In this document: piece after piece, positions 46,685-55,879 of the stretch
How positions within the stretch are numbered: the stretch's first letter is position 1
How the letters are laid out: every line of letters starts with the position of its first letter
DNA from: Massilia aurea
GTDB taxonomy: Bacteria > Pseudomonadota > Gammaproteobacteria > Burkholderiales > Burkholderiaceae_D
NCBI RefSeq assembly: GCF_014200505.1
Contig: NZ_JACHBX010000003.1
Span: 558,001-622,000, forward strand
Reading direction: 5' to 3'
Length of the DNA: 64,000 bases
Translations under genes and position numbers: made by a program
Notes under the pieces: model-generated
Told to the model about the DNA's origin: nothing
Seen by the model: only the letters and a program-made list of their open reading frames with translations
The model's database searches: none

Positions 46685-47614
46685 CTATTCCGCCGTCGCA
46701 ATCGCCTTTTCGATATCGGCCCGCGTGTAGCCTTGCGCGAAACGCTCGATGAAGTGGAACGCGTACGAGCGCAGATAGGCGCCGCGCCGCACCGCCAGGC
46801 GCGTCACGTTCTGCGCGAACAGGTGCGATGCCTCGATCGCGCGCAGGCCCTTGTCGCGGCCATGGTCGAATGCCATCGACGCCACGATTCCCACACCCAT
46901 CCCCAGCGACACGTACTGCTTGATCACGTCCGAATCCATCGCCGTGAGCACGATGTCCGGCGCCAGCCCTGCTTCGAGGAAGGCCGCATCGATATGGCTG
47001 CGGCCAGTAAAGCCCTGGTCATACGTGATGAGCGGATGCTCGGCCAGGTCTTCCAGGCGCAGCGGCGAGCCGCTGGCGAAGATCGGATGGCCTTCCGGCG
47101 CCACGATCACGTGGCTCCAGCGGTAGCACGGGAACGACACCAGGTCGGGAAACGCCGACAGGCCTTCGGTCGCGATGCCGATATCGGCCTTGCCCGAGGC
47201 GACCCATTCCGCGATGTGTTCCGGCGCGCTTTGCTGCAGGGCGATGCGCACATTGGGGAACGCGGCGCGAAACGACTGGACTACCTGCGGCAGCGCGTAA
47301 CGGGCCTGCGTGTGGGTCACGGCCACCGTCAGCGTGCCGCTGTCCTGGCCGGCGAATTCGCGGCTGGCCTGCTGCAGGTTCTCGGCTTCGACCAGCAGCT
47401 TTTCGACGATGCGCAAGATGCCCTTGCCGGGCGGCGTGAGGCCTGTGAGGCGCTTGCCGTTGCGCTCGAAAATCACGACACCCAGTTCATCTTCGAGTTC
47501 GCGGATCTGGCGCGACACGCCCGGCTGCGACGTGAACAGGGCGTTGGCCACCTCGGTCAGGTTGAAGTCACGGCGGGCCGCTTCGCGCACCGAGCGTAGC
47601 TGCTGGAAGTTCAT
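46685..47614 (-). CDS. cysB: CysB-family LysR regulator
   Basis: 309 residues. An N-terminal winged helix (1-60: [27 protein letters not shown]) and a periplasmic-binding-like effector domain that in CysB senses O-acetylserine/N-acetylserine or sulfate. The start [23 protein letters not shown] is characteristic of CysB/Cbl rather than other LysR proteins. It overlaps the end of cysA by four bases and is the last gene of the sulfate transport operon, an order usual in Burkholderiales. It likely activates that operon. Confidence 0.93.
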   Translation of the reverse strand: MNFQQLRSVREAARRDFNLTEVANALFTSQPGVSRQIRELEDELGVVIFERNGKRLTGLTPPGKGILRIVEKLLVEAENLQQASREFAGQDSGTLTVAVTHTQARYALPQVVQSFRAAFPNVRIALQQSAPEHIAEWVASGKADIGIATEGLSAFPDLVSFPCYRWSHVIVAPEGHPIFASGSPLRLEDLAEHPLITYDQGFTGRSHIDAAFLEAGLAPDIVLTAMDSDVIKQYVSLGMGVGIVASMAFDHGRDKGLRAIEASHLFAQNVTRLAVRRGAYLRSYAFHFIERFAQGYTRADIEKAIATAE

Positions 47615-48684
47615 GCGGCGCTTCCCTGGTCGACAAACACTTCGATGCGGCGCGGGCGCACCACCAGCGTGTCGCCTTCTTTCAGGCCCAGGCTGGCGAA
47701 GCGTTCGTTCGGCAGCACCGCTTCGATCATCTGGCCATTGTCGGCGCGCTCCAGATCCAGCTGGGCCAGCGGTCCGATCGCATGCGCGCGGCGCAGCTTG
47801 GCCACGACGCCCGCCGCGCCCGGGGTGTAGCGCTCGACATCGAGGTCGTGCGGACGCACGTAGCCGATGCCGGCGCCATCGCGCACATCGATGTGCTGCG
47901 GCGCCTGGAAGTTGACGTCGCCGCTGGCCAGCACGCCTTCGTGGATGCGGCCGTGGAACAGGTTGACGTTGCCCAGAAAGCCGTACACGAACGGCGACGC
48001 CGGATGGTTGTAGACCTGGTCGGGGCTGCCCAGTTGCTCGACGCGGCCCTTGTTCATCAGGACCACCTGGTCGGCCACTTCGAGCGCTTCTTCCTGGTCG
48101 TGCGTGACGAAGATTGACGTCACGTGCAGATCGTCGTGCAGGCGGCGCAGCCAGCGCCGCAGTTCCTTGCGCACCTTGGCGTCGAGCGCGCCGAACGGCT
48201 CGTCGAGCAGCAGCACGCGCGGCTCGACAGCCAGTGCGCGCGCCAGCGCGATGCGCTGACGCTGGCCACCGGACAGCTGCGGCGGGTAGCGGTCGGCGAT
48301 CCAGTCGAGCTGCACCAGTTCGAGCAGTTTCTTGACCTTGTCACGGATCTGGTCTTCGCTTGGGCGCTCGCTGCGTGGTTTCACGCGCAGGCCAAACGCG
48401 ACGTTTTCAAACACGGTCATGTGCTTGAACAGCGCGTAATGCTGGAACACGAAGCCGACCTGGCGCTCGCGCACGTGGCGGTGCGACGAATCCTGGCCGT
48501 CGAGCAGCACGGTGCCCGAGTCCGGGTATTCGAGACCCGCGATGATGCGCAGCAGCGTGGTCTTGCCGCAGCCCGACGGGCCGAGCAAGGCGGTCAGTTC
48601 GCCGTCCGGGAACTGCAGCGACACGTCGTCAAGCGCCTTGAACTGGCCGAAATTTTTACGGATGTGTTGGACTTCAATCGTCAT
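47611..48684 (-). CDS. cysA: Sulfate/thiosulfate ABC transporter ATP-binding protein
   Basis: 357 residues. Walker [10 protein letters not shown] near residue 36, signature [15 protein letters not shown], Walker [13 protein letters not shown], and a C-terminal TOBE-like domain (about 240-350). Provides energy for sulfate uptake with CysT and CysW. Starts 19 bases after cysW. Confidence 0.95.
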   Translation of the reverse strand: MTIEVQHIRKNFGQFKALDDVSLQFPDGELTALLGPSGCGKTTLLRIIAGLEYPDSGTVLLDGQDSSHRHVRERQVGFVFQHYALFKHMTVFENVAFGLRVKPRSERPSEDQIRDKVKKLLELVQLDWIADRYPPQLSGGQRQRIALARALAVEPRVLLLDEPFGALDAKVRKELRRWLRRLHDDLHVTSIFVTHDQEEALEVADQVVLMNKGRVEQLGSPDQVYNHPASPFVYGFLGNVNLFHGRIHEGVLASGDVNFQAPQHIDVRDGAGIGYVRPHDLDVERYTPGAAGVVAKLRRAHAIGPLAQLDLERADNGQMIEAVLPNERFASLGLKEGDTLVVRPRRIEVFVDQGSAA

Positions 48685-48703
48685 GCGTGGCTCCGGCGGA
48701 TAT

Positions 48704-49609
48704 TCAGTGAGGGGCGTTCAGCGAGGCCGACTTGGCCTGGTGCAGACGCCATTCGATAAAGGACTTGATGGCCAGCGTCACCAGCGCGAGCAGCGCCAGC
48801 AGCGACGCCACAGCAAAGGCGGCCGTGAAGTTGTATTCGTTGTAGAGGATCTCGACGTGCAGCGGCATCGTGTTGGTCTCGCCGCGGATGTGGCCCGAGA
48901 CCACCGAGACGGCGCCGAACTCGCCCATCGCGCGGGCGTTACACAGGATCACGCCATACAGCAGGCCCCATTTGATGTTCGGCATCGTCACGCGCCAGAA
49001 CGTCGACCAGCCCGACGCGCCCAGCACCAGCGCCGCTTCTTCTTCTTCGGTGCCCTGCTGCTGCATCAGCGGAATCAGCTCACGCGCCACGAACGGGAAC
49101 GTGATGAACACGGTGGCCAGCACGATGCCCGGCACGGCAAACAGGATCTTGATGTCGTGCTCGGCCAGCCACGGGCCAAACCAGCCCGACGCGCCAAACA
49201 GCAGCACGTACATCAGGCCCGCAATCACGGGCGAGATCGAGAACGGCAGATCGATCAACGTCAGCAGGATGCTCTTGCCGCGAAATTCGAACTTGGTGAT
49301 GGCCCAGGCGGCCGCCACGCCAAACACGAGGTTCAGCGGCACCGAGATCACGGCGGCGATCAGCGTGAGCTTGATGGCCGATACGGCATCCGGATCGATG
49401 ACCGCTTCGACATACACTTCCCAGCCCTTCTTGAGCGCTTCGGTAAACACCGCCGCGAGCGGGATGAACAGGAACAGCGTGAGGAAGACGAGGGCAATGG
49501 CGATCAGCACATAGCTGACCCAGCGCGGCTCGAGCACGCTCGTGTCGAGGCGCTTGCGGCGCGCCACGGGTCGGCGTGGCGGTGTGGCTTTATCCAGAAC
49601 AGCGCTCAT
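48704..49609 (-). CDS. cysW: Sulfate ABC transporter permease CysW
   Basis: 301 residues, six transmembrane helices. The EAA loop near residue 195 ([29 protein letters not shown]) contacts CysA. The ATG at 49609 overlaps the cysT stop by four bases (ATGA), fixing the start; the open frame continues upstream but only as an overlap of cysT. Confidence 0.94.
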   Translation of the reverse strand: MSAVLDKATPPRRPVARRKRLDTSVLEPRWVSYVLIAIALVFLTLFLFIPLAAVFTEALKKGWEVYVEAVIDPDAVSAIKLTLIAAVISVPLNLVFGVAAAWAITKFEFRGKSILLTLIDLPFSISPVIAGLMYVLLFGASGWFGPWLAEHDIKILFAVPGIVLATVFITFPFVARELIPLMQQQGTEEEEAALVLGASGWSTFWRVTMPNIKWGLLYGVILCNARAMGEFGAVSVVSGHIRGETNTMPLHVEILYNEYNFTAAFAVASLLALLALVTLAIKSFIEWRLHQAKSASLNAPH

Positions 49610-50478
49610 GATTTGCCCGCCCGTTTGCGTGTCCAGGCCTGCAGCAGATTGATCGTCAGCAGCAGGATGAACGAGAACACCAGCATCACGACGGCAATCG
49701 CGGTGGCGCCAGCGTAATCGTATTGTTCGAGTTTGGAGATGATGAGCAGCGGCGTGATCTCGGACACCATCGGCAGGTTGCCCGCGATGAAGATAACGGA
49801 ACCGTATTCGCCGGTGGCGCGCGCAAAAGCCAGCGCAAAGCCGGTCAGCAGCGCCGGCGTGATCGTCGGCAGCACCACGCGGGTGAACGTCTGCAGCGGC
49901 GGCGCGCCCAGGCTGGCGGCGGCTTCTTCGAGCTCGCGTTCGGCTTCTTCGAGCACCGGCTGCACCGTGCGCACGACGAACGGCAGCCCGATGAAGGTCA
50001 GCGCGACCACGACGCCCAGCGGCGTAAAGGCAACCTTGATGCCCCACGCGGCCAGGTATTGGCCGATCCAGCCATTCTGCGCATACAGGGCAGTCAGCGT
50101 GATGCCGGCCACGGCAGTAGGCAGCGCAAACGGCAAATCGACCAGCGCATCGATGAAGCGCTTGCCGGGAAATTTATACCGTACCAGGACCCAGGCGACG
50201 ATGCCGCCGAACACGACGTTCAGGGCGGCGGCGATCAGCGACGCGCCAAAGCTGAGGCGATACGACGCCATGACGCGCTCGGACGTGACGGTGGCCCAGA
50301 ACTCGGCCCAGGTCATGCTGAAGGTATTGAGGAACACCGCCGACAGCGGGATGAGAACGATCAGCGCCAGGTAAAACAGCGTGAAGCCGAGCGAAATGCC
50401 AAAGCCGGGAATGACCCGGCCCGGTGCTTTCGACGACTTCGGCGCTGCCGTGCTGCCTGGCATAGCAAGCGATGTCAT
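49606..50478 (-). CDS. cysT: Sulfate ABC transporter permease CysT
   Basis: 290 residues, six transmembrane helices, EAA loop [20 protein letters not shown] near residue 187. First gene of cysT-cysW-cysA-cysB. The sulfate-binding protein gene (sbp or cysP) that usually precedes cysT is absent; the gap contains only a promoter region and then the insertion sequence. The ribosome binding site is ATAAGGA. Confidence 0.94.
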   Translation of the reverse strand: MTSLAMPGSTAAPKSSKAPGRVIPGFGISLGFTLFYLALIVLIPLSAVFLNTFSMTWAEFWATVTSERVMASYRLSFGASLIAAALNVVFGGIVAWVLVRYKFPGKRFIDALVDLPFALPTAVAGITLTALYAQNGWIGQYLAAWGIKVAFTPLGVVVALTFIGLPFVVRTVQPVLEEAERELEEAAASLGAPPLQTFTRVVLPTITPALLTGFALAFARATGEYGSVIFIAGNLPMVSEITPLLIISKLEQYDYAGATAIAVVMLVFSFILLLTINLLQAWTRKRAGKS

Positions 50479-50633
50479 GCGAGTCCTTATTACAAATTCT
50501 TCTATCGGACGCTAATATTCTCACGTCATCTTTATAACGCAAACGAAGCAATCCTTATTTGTATAGACACGAAACGCTATGTAGACGTGCGGCGCCTGTA
50601 TGGCGATATGCGGAAATCTTCGATGGCCGGACA
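50479..50633 (-). promoter_or_regulatory. cysT upstream region, likely CysB-controlled promoter
   Basis: About 155 bases between the cysT start and the insertion sequence. On the reverse strand an A+T-rich section with GTTTGCGTTATAAAG (near 50540) gives a TTATAA-type -10 candidate, and ATAAGGATTG just upstream is of the kind seen in CysB-bound cys promoters. Assignments are tentative. The insertion sequence lies on the far side and does not break it. Confidence 0.35.
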
Positions 50634-50641
50634 AAAAAAAT

Positions 50642-51710
50642 GGCGCAGTCAACGTTAAATAGAGAGTCGGTTTGAACTGATGAGCAGTCCAGTGGTCCAA
50701 CCCCTGTCCCCAGCGTCAGGAGTCGATCATGAAAGCGCCACGTTTCAAGGGCTGGTTTGCAAAACTGCCTTCGCTGAACCAACCCCAGCGCCGGCAAGTG
50801 CTTGATGCCCTGCATCCTGCAGCCGGACTCGATCAGGTGGTCGCGCTCATCAGCGAGGTCAGAGCACCAGGCCGCTGTTGTCCCAGATGCAGCAACGCAC
50901 GCTGCTACCGGCACGGATTCGCCAACGATTTGCAGCGCTACCGCTGCTGTGCCTGCGGCCGCACCTTCAACGATCTGACCGGCACGCCGCTGGCACGGCT
51001 CAGGCACAAGGCCAAATGGCTGGCGTATTCGCAGGTGCTGCTCAATTCACTCCCCGTGCGCAAGGCGGCAGACCAAGTCGGCGTACACCGCAACACGGCC
51101 TTTCGCTGGCGCCACCGCTTCCTGCACTGGGTCAAGCTCGACCGGCCTGCAGCGCTCAACGGCATCGTCGAAGCTGACGAAACATTTTTGCTCGAATCAC
51201 AAAAAGGTTCGCGCACGCTCGATCGGCCACCGCGCTACCGTGGCGGCCATGCGGTCAAACGGGGCATTTCCAGCGAACTCGACTGCATCCTGGTCGCGCG
51301 CGACCGCGAAGGACGCACGGTCGATGCCGTCACTGGCCGCGGGGTCCTCACGGCTGCGCAACTCGACCGTTACTTGCTGCCCAAGCTGGATCAGCAGGCA
51401 CTGCTGGTCAGTGACAGCCATGCTGCCTATCGCACTTTTGCACGCAAGCACAGGATCGCGCACGAGACGGTCAACCTGCGCGCCGGTGTGCGTGCAAGGC
51501 GTCTGGGCAACCTTGCGATCCATGTGCAGAACGTCAACGCTTACCACTACCGCTTCAAGGCCTGGTTACAGAGCTTTCATGGCGTAGCATCGCGCTACCT
51601 GCCCAATTACCTAGGCTGGCGCTGGGCGCTGGATGGCCAGCGGATCATTTCGCCAGAACAATTGCTCCGCATTGCTATCAGCGTCATCAACAGATAATGC
51701 TGACTGCGCC
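50642..51710 (+). mobile_element. Complete IS1595-family insertion sequence
   Basis: 1069 bp. Terminal inverted repeats begin GGCGCAGTCAACGTTA (left) and GGCGCAGTCAGCATTA (right, read inward), identical over the first ten bases and 14 of 16 overall. Both sides are flanked by the same 8-bp sequence AAAAAAAT (50634-50641 and 51711-51718), the target duplication length expected for IS1595. It carries one intact transposase gene, so it may still be active. The right flank is the T-tract of a terminator hairpin (51717-51742). Confidence 0.93.
50729..51697 (+). CDS. IS1595-family transposase
   Basis: 322 residues. An N-terminal zinc ribbon (CPRCSNARCYRHG...CCACG, about 52-80) is followed by a helix-turn-helix-like segment (KAADQVGVHRNTAFRWRHRFL) and the ISXO2-like DDE/DDN catalytic domain. 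The first Asp/Glu are in VEADETFL, the second Asp in LVSDSHAAY, and the third position in QNVNAYHYRFKAWL. ATG 50729 has AGGAG seven bases upstream. The frame is complete, ending 13 bases before the right end of the element. Confidence 0.93.
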   Translation: MKAPRFKGWFAKLPSLNQPQRRQVLDALHPAAGLDQVVALISEVRAPGRCCPRCSNARCYRHGFANDLQRYRCCACGRTFNDLTGTPLARLRHKAKWLAYSQVLLNSLPVRKAADQVGVHRNTAFRWRHRFLHWVKLDRPAALNGIVEADETFLLESQKGSRTLDRPPRYRGGHAVKRGISSELDCILVARDREGRTVDAVTGRGVLTAAQLDRYLLPKLDQQALLVSDSHAAYRTFARKHRIAHETVNLRAGVRARRLGNLAIHVQNVNAYHYRFKAWLQSFHGVASRYLPNYLGWRWALDGQRIISPEQLLRIAISVINR

Positions 51711-51746
51711 AAAAAAATGGCCCAGGCAGGTGCCTGGGCCATTTTT
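51711..51746. terminator. Bidirectional terminator carrying one copy of the IS target duplication
   Basis: Stem ATGGCCCAGGCA / TGCCTGGGCCAT (51717-51742) with ATTTTTTT on the reverse strand, ending the peroxiredoxin transcript, and ATTTTTCT on the forward strand, ending the transposase transcript. The A/T run adjoining the stem is the insertion target. Confidence 0.85.
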
Positions 51747-51765
51747 CTGGGCCGTACAACCGGGA

Positions 51766-52404
51766 TTACTTGTTCGGTTGCGGCGTCATGCGCAGATACG
51801 GACGCGGCGCTTCAAAGCCCTTTGGATACTTTTGCTTGATCACGTCAGGGTCGGTGACGGTCAGCGGGATGATGACGTCGTCGCCATCTTTCCAGTTGCC
51901 CGGCGTGGCAACGGTGTAGCCGTCGGTCAGTTGCAGGGCGTCGATCACGCGCAGCACTTCATCGAAGTTGCGGCCGGTGCTCATCGGGTAGGTGATGGTC
52001 AGGCGCACTTTCTTGTTCGGGTCGATGATGAACAGCGAACGCACGGTGGCGGTGGCCGACTGTTCCGGGTGGATCATGTCGTACAGCGTCGAGACCGAAC
52101 GGTCGGCATCGGCGATGATCGGGAAACCCACGACGGTTTGCTGGGTTTCTTCGATGTCGCGGATCCAGTCGCGGTGCTTTTCGGCCGCGTCGACCGACAG
52201 CGCGATCGCCTTCACATTGCGCTTGTCGAATTCAGGCTTGAGCTTGGCGGTCAGGCCCAGTTCGGTGGTACAGACTGGCGTAAAGTCGGCCGGGTGCGAA
52301 AACAGCACGACCCACGAGTCGCCTGCCCATTCGTGGAAACGGATAGGGCCAATGCTGGATGCTTGCTCGAAGTCGGGGGCGGTATCGCCGAGGCGTAAGG
52401 TCAT
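51766..52404 (-). CDS. 1-Cys peroxiredoxin (Prx6 type)
   Basis: 212 residues. The peroxidatic Cys45 is in DFTPVCTTE, the Prx6/1-Cys signature; a second Cys is not present, and a long C-terminal extension (about 160-212) is typical. It reduces hydrogen and organic peroxides with an external thiol. The ATG at 52404 is preferred over 52410 because the AGGAG ribosome binding site touches the first ATG but is six bases from the second. Upstream is dgkA. Confidence 0.93.
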   Translation of the reverse strand: MTLRLGDTAPDFEQASSIGPIRFHEWAGDSWVVLFSHPADFTPVCTTELGLTAKLKPEFDKRNVKAIALSVDAAEKHRDWIRDIEETQQTVVGFPIIADADRSVSTLYDMIHPEQSATATVRSLFIIDPNKKVRLTITYPMSTGRNFDEVLRVIDALQLTDGYTVATPGNWKDGDDVIIPLTVTDPDVIKQKYPKGFEAPRPYLRMTPQPNK

Positions 52405-52467
52405 GGTCATCTCCTGTGATTGATCAAACTTGTTCGGGGCGCCATCCGGTACGAATGGCGCGTTGGT

Positions 52468-52884
52468 CTACATGAAGCGATTGTAGAGGACGACAGCCCA
52501 GGTCGCGAACGCCAGCAGCAGCGTCAGTGCGACGGCGGCGCTGCCGATGTCCTTGGCTGCTTTCGACAATGGATGGCGCTCGAGCGAAATGCGGTCGACG
52601 ACCGCCTCGATCGCTGAATTGATCAGCTCGACGATCAGCACCACGATCAGCACGCCGATCATGGCCAGGCGCTGGAAGCCGGAGACCGGCAACAGCAGTG
52701 CGATCACGCTGGCCACGACGATCAGCACTACTTCTTGCCGGAACGCTGCTTCGCTGCGCCAGGCCCAGCGCAGGCCGTCCCAGGTGTTGCGGCACGCCGC
52801 GCCAATGCGCTCGAGGCCGCGCAAGGTCTTGAATTCGCTGATCGGGTTGTCCATCGTTGTCCAGTGAGGATGCAGGAACATCAT
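52468..52884 (-). CDS. dgkA: Diacylglycerol kinase (prokaryotic DgkA type)
   Basis: 138 residues with three transmembrane helices (about 55-75, 78-95, 112-135). LINSAIEAVVDRI with the catalytic Glu and the DIGSAAVA segment are the family hallmarks. It phosphorylates diacylglycerol made during membrane-derived oligosaccharide synthesis. The start at 52884 is set by a GGGAGG Shine-Dalgarno seven bases upstream; a shorter start at 52854 gives the usual length and cannot be excluded. Confidence 0.92.
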   Translation of the reverse strand: MMFLHPHWTTMDNPISEFKTLRGLERIGAACRNTWDGLRWAWRSEAAFRQEVVLIVVASVIALLLPVSGFQRLAMIGVLIVVLIVELINSAIEAVVDRISLERHPLSKAAKDIGSAAVALTLLLAFATWAVVLYNRFM

Positions 52885-52999
52885 TATGCCGCCTCCCGAT
52901 CAGCATGTGGCATGCAAGCCCACAATGCAAGGGCGGGTTTGCGCGAGCGTTTCACATCATGGTATAAAGAATGGGCCTACCGCACCGCACAACCATCAT

Positions 53000-53785
53000 A
53001 TGAAAATGGAAACGCCCCAACCCGCCAAGACCTCGATCCAGGTGATCGAACGCATGACCTCCCTTCTGGACGCCCTGGCCACCTATTCCGACCCGGTCAG
53101 CCTCAAGGAGCTGGCGCGCGTGTCGGGTCTGCACCCGTCCACGGCGCACCGGATCCTCAACGATATGGTGGTCACGCGCTTCGTCGACCGTGTCGAGCCA
53201 GGCACCTACCGGCTGGGCATGCGCCTGCTGGAACTGGGTAATGTGGTCAAGAGCCGGCTGTCGGTGCGCGAAGCGGCGCTCGACGCCATGCGCGCCCTGC
53301 ACCGCAAGACGCAGCAGACGGTCAACCTGTCAGTGCGTCAGGGCGATGAAATCGTGTACATCGACCGGGCGTTTTCGGAGCGTTCCGGCATGCAGGTCGT
53401 GCGCGCCATTGGCGGGCGCGGTCCGCTGCACCTGACGTCCACCGGCAAGCTGTTTCTATCCGTGGACGACGTGAAAGCCACGCGCGCCTACGCGACCCGC
53501 ACGGGCCTGTCAGGCCACACACGCAACTCGATCACCGAGCTGGCGCGGCTGGAGCGCGAGCTGAGCCTGGTGCGCTCGCGCGGCTACGCGCGCGACAACG
53601 AAGAGCTGGAGCTGGGCGTGCGCTGCATGGCGGCAGGGATCCACGATGACAGCGGCAAGCTGGTGGCGGGCTTGTCGATTTCGGCGCCGGCCGATCGCCT
53701 GCAGGAAGACTGGCTCGATGATCTGGTGCAGACGGCGGCGCGCATTTCGGCGACGCTTGGATATCGGCCGATGCCGACGGTATAA
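53000..53785 (+). CDS. IclR-family transcriptional regulator
   Basis: 261 residues. Winged helix at about 12-75 (SLKELARVSGLHPSTAHRILNDM) and the IclR effector domain (about 90-255: VNLSVRQGDEIVYIDRAF, GPLHLTSTGKLFLS). Such proteins control aromatic, glyoxylate or sugar catabolism genes. No catabolic operon is adjacent, so the target is unknown. TATAAA lies about 30 bases upstream of the start. Confidence 0.9.
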   Translation: MKMETPQPAKTSIQVIERMTSLLDALATYSDPVSLKELARVSGLHPSTAHRILNDMVVTRFVDRVEPGTYRLGMRLLELGNVVKSRLSVREAALDAMRALHRKTQQTVNLSVRQGDEIVYIDRAFSERSGMQVVRAIGGRGPLHLTSTGKLFLSVDDVKATRAYATRTGLSGHTRNSITELARLERELSLVRSRGYARDNEELELGVRCMAAGIHDDSGKLVAGLSISAPADRLQEDWLDDLVQTAARISATLGYRPMPTV

Positions 53786-53819
53786 ACCACGAAAGCAGGT
53801 ACAGCAAGAGCAGATACAA

Positions 53820-53851
53820 CAAGGGCAGGCACACGGCCTGCCCTTGTTGTT
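53820..53851 (+). terminator. Terminator between IclR and pbpG
   Basis: An 11-bp perfect stem CAAGGGCAGGC / GCCTGCCCTTG with a 5-base loop followed by TTGTTT, between two convergent genes; works best rightward. Confidence 0.7.
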
Positions 53852-55017
53852 TAGCGCGCCAGACCTGGCGCGCTGGCGGTGATGGTCGATGGCCGGATCG
53901 CATCGACATCCATCCGGTCGGGCAGCGATTCGATCAGGCGGCGAATCCGGCCGGCGTCGGCCGTGCGCGACATCTTGCCTTTCGAGTCCAGGAACACCAT
54001 CACCACATTGCGGCCATGGATCATGGCCTGCATCACCAGGCAGCGCCCTGCTTCGTTGATGAAGCCGGTCTTTTGCAGACCGATATTCCAGTCAGGCAGC
54101 GACACCAGATAGTTGGTATTGCGATAGTGCATCGTGCGACCGCTGGCCTGCACGGTGGAGTTGGGCGTGGTCGAGAATTCGCGCAGCACCGGGTCGCCAT
54201 GCGCGGCCATGACGAGCTTGGCCAGGTCGCGCCCGCTCGAGACGTTGCGGCTCGACAGGCCGCTGGAGTCGACGTAATGCGTATCGCGCATGCCCAGCTG
54301 GCGTGCCTTGGCGTTCATCGCGCCGACAAAGGCGCTGATGCCACCCGGATAGTTGCGGCCCAACGCCGACGCGGCGCGGTTCTCCGAACTCATCAGGGCA
54401 ATATGGAGCAGTTCGCGGCGCGTCATGCTGGCGCCGACCGGCAGGCGCGAGCTGCTGAACTTGTGGCGGTCGACATCGTCGTCGGTCACGCGCAAGACTT
54501 CGTCCAGGTCTTGCTTGGAGTCCATCACGACCATGCCCGTCATCAGCTTGGTCAGCGACGCGATCGGCAGTGCGACATTGGCGTTTTTCTCGAACAGCAC
54601 TTCGGCGCTGTTCTGGTCGACCACATAGGCCACATTCGAACGCAGCGCCAGCGGATCGACAGTGTTGTCGAGGCCAGCCATGTCGCCAACGGTCTTGGCA
54701 GCAACGCCAACCGCGACGGCAGCGGCGGCAGTGCGCACCGGCTGATACGTGACAACGCGCTTGCCGCGCACGGTCTTGACACGGCGGATCATGCGCGGAC
54801 GGTCGTCCGCGGCGGCGAGTTCCTGGCGTTTGGCTTTTTTGGTGCGTGTGGCCGTGGTTTTGCGCACGACCTTGCGTTTGACTTTTTTCTTGGCGGCAGA
54901 CGATTTCTTCGCCTGCTCGGTGGCGCCCGCACCCGCGCCCGCGCCGGCACCGGCGGCCTGGACTGGGGAAAAGGCAAATAAAGCGGCAACCACGGCAGCC
55001 ACAGCAAGTTTGAACAT
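53851..55017 (-). CDS. pbpG: D-alanyl-D-alanine endopeptidase (PBP7/PbpG type)
   Basis: 388 residues from the ATG at 55017, which starts a signal peptide (cleavage near SPVQAAGA). A basic Lys/Arg-rich stretch (about 35-85) precedes the S11 peptidase domain. Serine peptidase motifs are SLTK (acylation site), SSEN and KTG. It cleaves cross-bridges in peptidoglycan. The basic linker between signal peptide and enzyme is longer than in E. coli PbpG. Bases 55018-55161 upstream were left out because they form no convincing N-terminus. Confidence 0.93.
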   Translation of the reverse strand: MFKLAVAAVVAALFAFSPVQAAGAGAGAGAGATEQAKKSSAAKKKVKRKVVRKTTATRTKKAKRQELAAADDRPRMIRRVKTVRGKRVVTYQPVRTAAAAVAVGVAAKTVGDMAGLDNTVDPLALRSNVAYVVDQNSAEVLFEKNANVALPIASLTKLMTGMVVMDSKQDLDEVLRVTDDDVDRHKFSSSRLPVGASMTRRELLHIALMSSENRAASALGRNYPGGISAFVGAMNAKARQLGMRDTHYVDSSGLSSRNVSSGRDLAKLVMAAHGDPVLREFSTTPNSTVQASGRTMHYRNTNYLVSLPDWNIGLQKTGFINEAGRCLVMQAMIHGRNVVMVFLDSKGKMSRTADAGRIRRLIESLPDRMDVDAIRPSTITASAPGLAR

Positions 55018-55183
55018 GATGAAGCCCCTGACCCGAACAGATGAGATACGTAGTGAAGTGTAGCGGAACGACGTCCGATCGCAAGCAAAATTCACATTCC
55101 GTGCGGCAATAAGCGACTTAATACAACAAGAAGCGCCCAACCATTTTCCTTTTGATATCAACAGGATATTGATGGTATTTACG

Positions 55184-55879
55184 TTAGTCCATGAAGCGGG
55201 CGAAGCCGTGGCTCGGTTCGCGCTCGGTCACCAGCGTGTTCTCGACGCGTGCCGGATCGGCCCACCCCAACGCCATGCCGCAGACCACCATCTCGCTGGC
55301 CGGCAGATCGAGTTCGGCGCTGATGATCCGATGATACTGCGTGAATGCCGCTTGTGGGCAGGTATCGAGACCCCGCGCGCGCGCTGCCACCATGATGTTC
55401 TGTAAAAACATGCCGTAGTCGAGCCACGAACCCTGCGCCATGATACGGTCAATGGTGAAGATCAGCCCCACCGGCGCGTCGAAGAAAGCGTAGTTGCGGG
55501 CATGCTGAGCCGCCATGCCGGCCTTGTTGTCGCGGCCCAGGCCCAGCAGGCTGTAGAGATCCCAGCCCACCTTGCGTCGGCGATCGATATACGGCGACGT
55601 CCACTCGCGCGGGTAGTAGGCGTACTCCTCGGTATGTCCGCGCGCCTGCTCGGGATCGGCATTGACGGCCAGGATCGCATTCGACAGCCGCGCGCGCGCC
55701 GCGCCAGTGAGCACATACACCTTCCACGGCTGCGTGTTGGTGCCGGACGGCGCCCGCGCGGCAACGTCGAGGATGCGCGCGATCTCGTCGCGTTCCACCG
55801 GCTTGTCGAGAAAGGCGCGGATCGAGCGGCGCGACGTGATGGCGGCATCGACCGCTTCCTGGCTGGGACTGCTGATCAT
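55184..55879 (-). CDS. Nitroreductase family protein
   Basis: 231 residues. FMN-binding ITSRRSIRAFLDKPV at the N-terminus, APSGTNTQPWKVYVL near residue 42, and the later GLDTCPQAAF block are typical of NfsB-like nitroreductases that reduce nitro groups or quinones with NAD(P)H. ATG 55879 overlaps the upstream transporter stop by four bases. Confidence 0.92.
   Translation of the reverse strand: MISSPSQEAVDAAITSRRSIRAFLDKPVERDEIARILDVAARAPSGTNTQPWKVYVLTGAARARLSNAILAVNADPEQARGHTEEYAYYPREWTSPYIDRRRKVGWDLYSLLGLGRDNKAGMAAQHARNYAFFDAPVGLIFTIDRIMAQGSWLDYGMFLQNIMVAARARGLDTCPQAAFTQYHRIISAELDLPASEMVVCGMALGWADPARVENTLVTEREPSHGFARFMD

Noticed and set aside
50731..51697. Possible phage integrase or larger mobile island around the transposase
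   Set aside because: The ends, 8-bp duplication and single gene fully define a simple insertion sequence; flanks are ordinary core genes.
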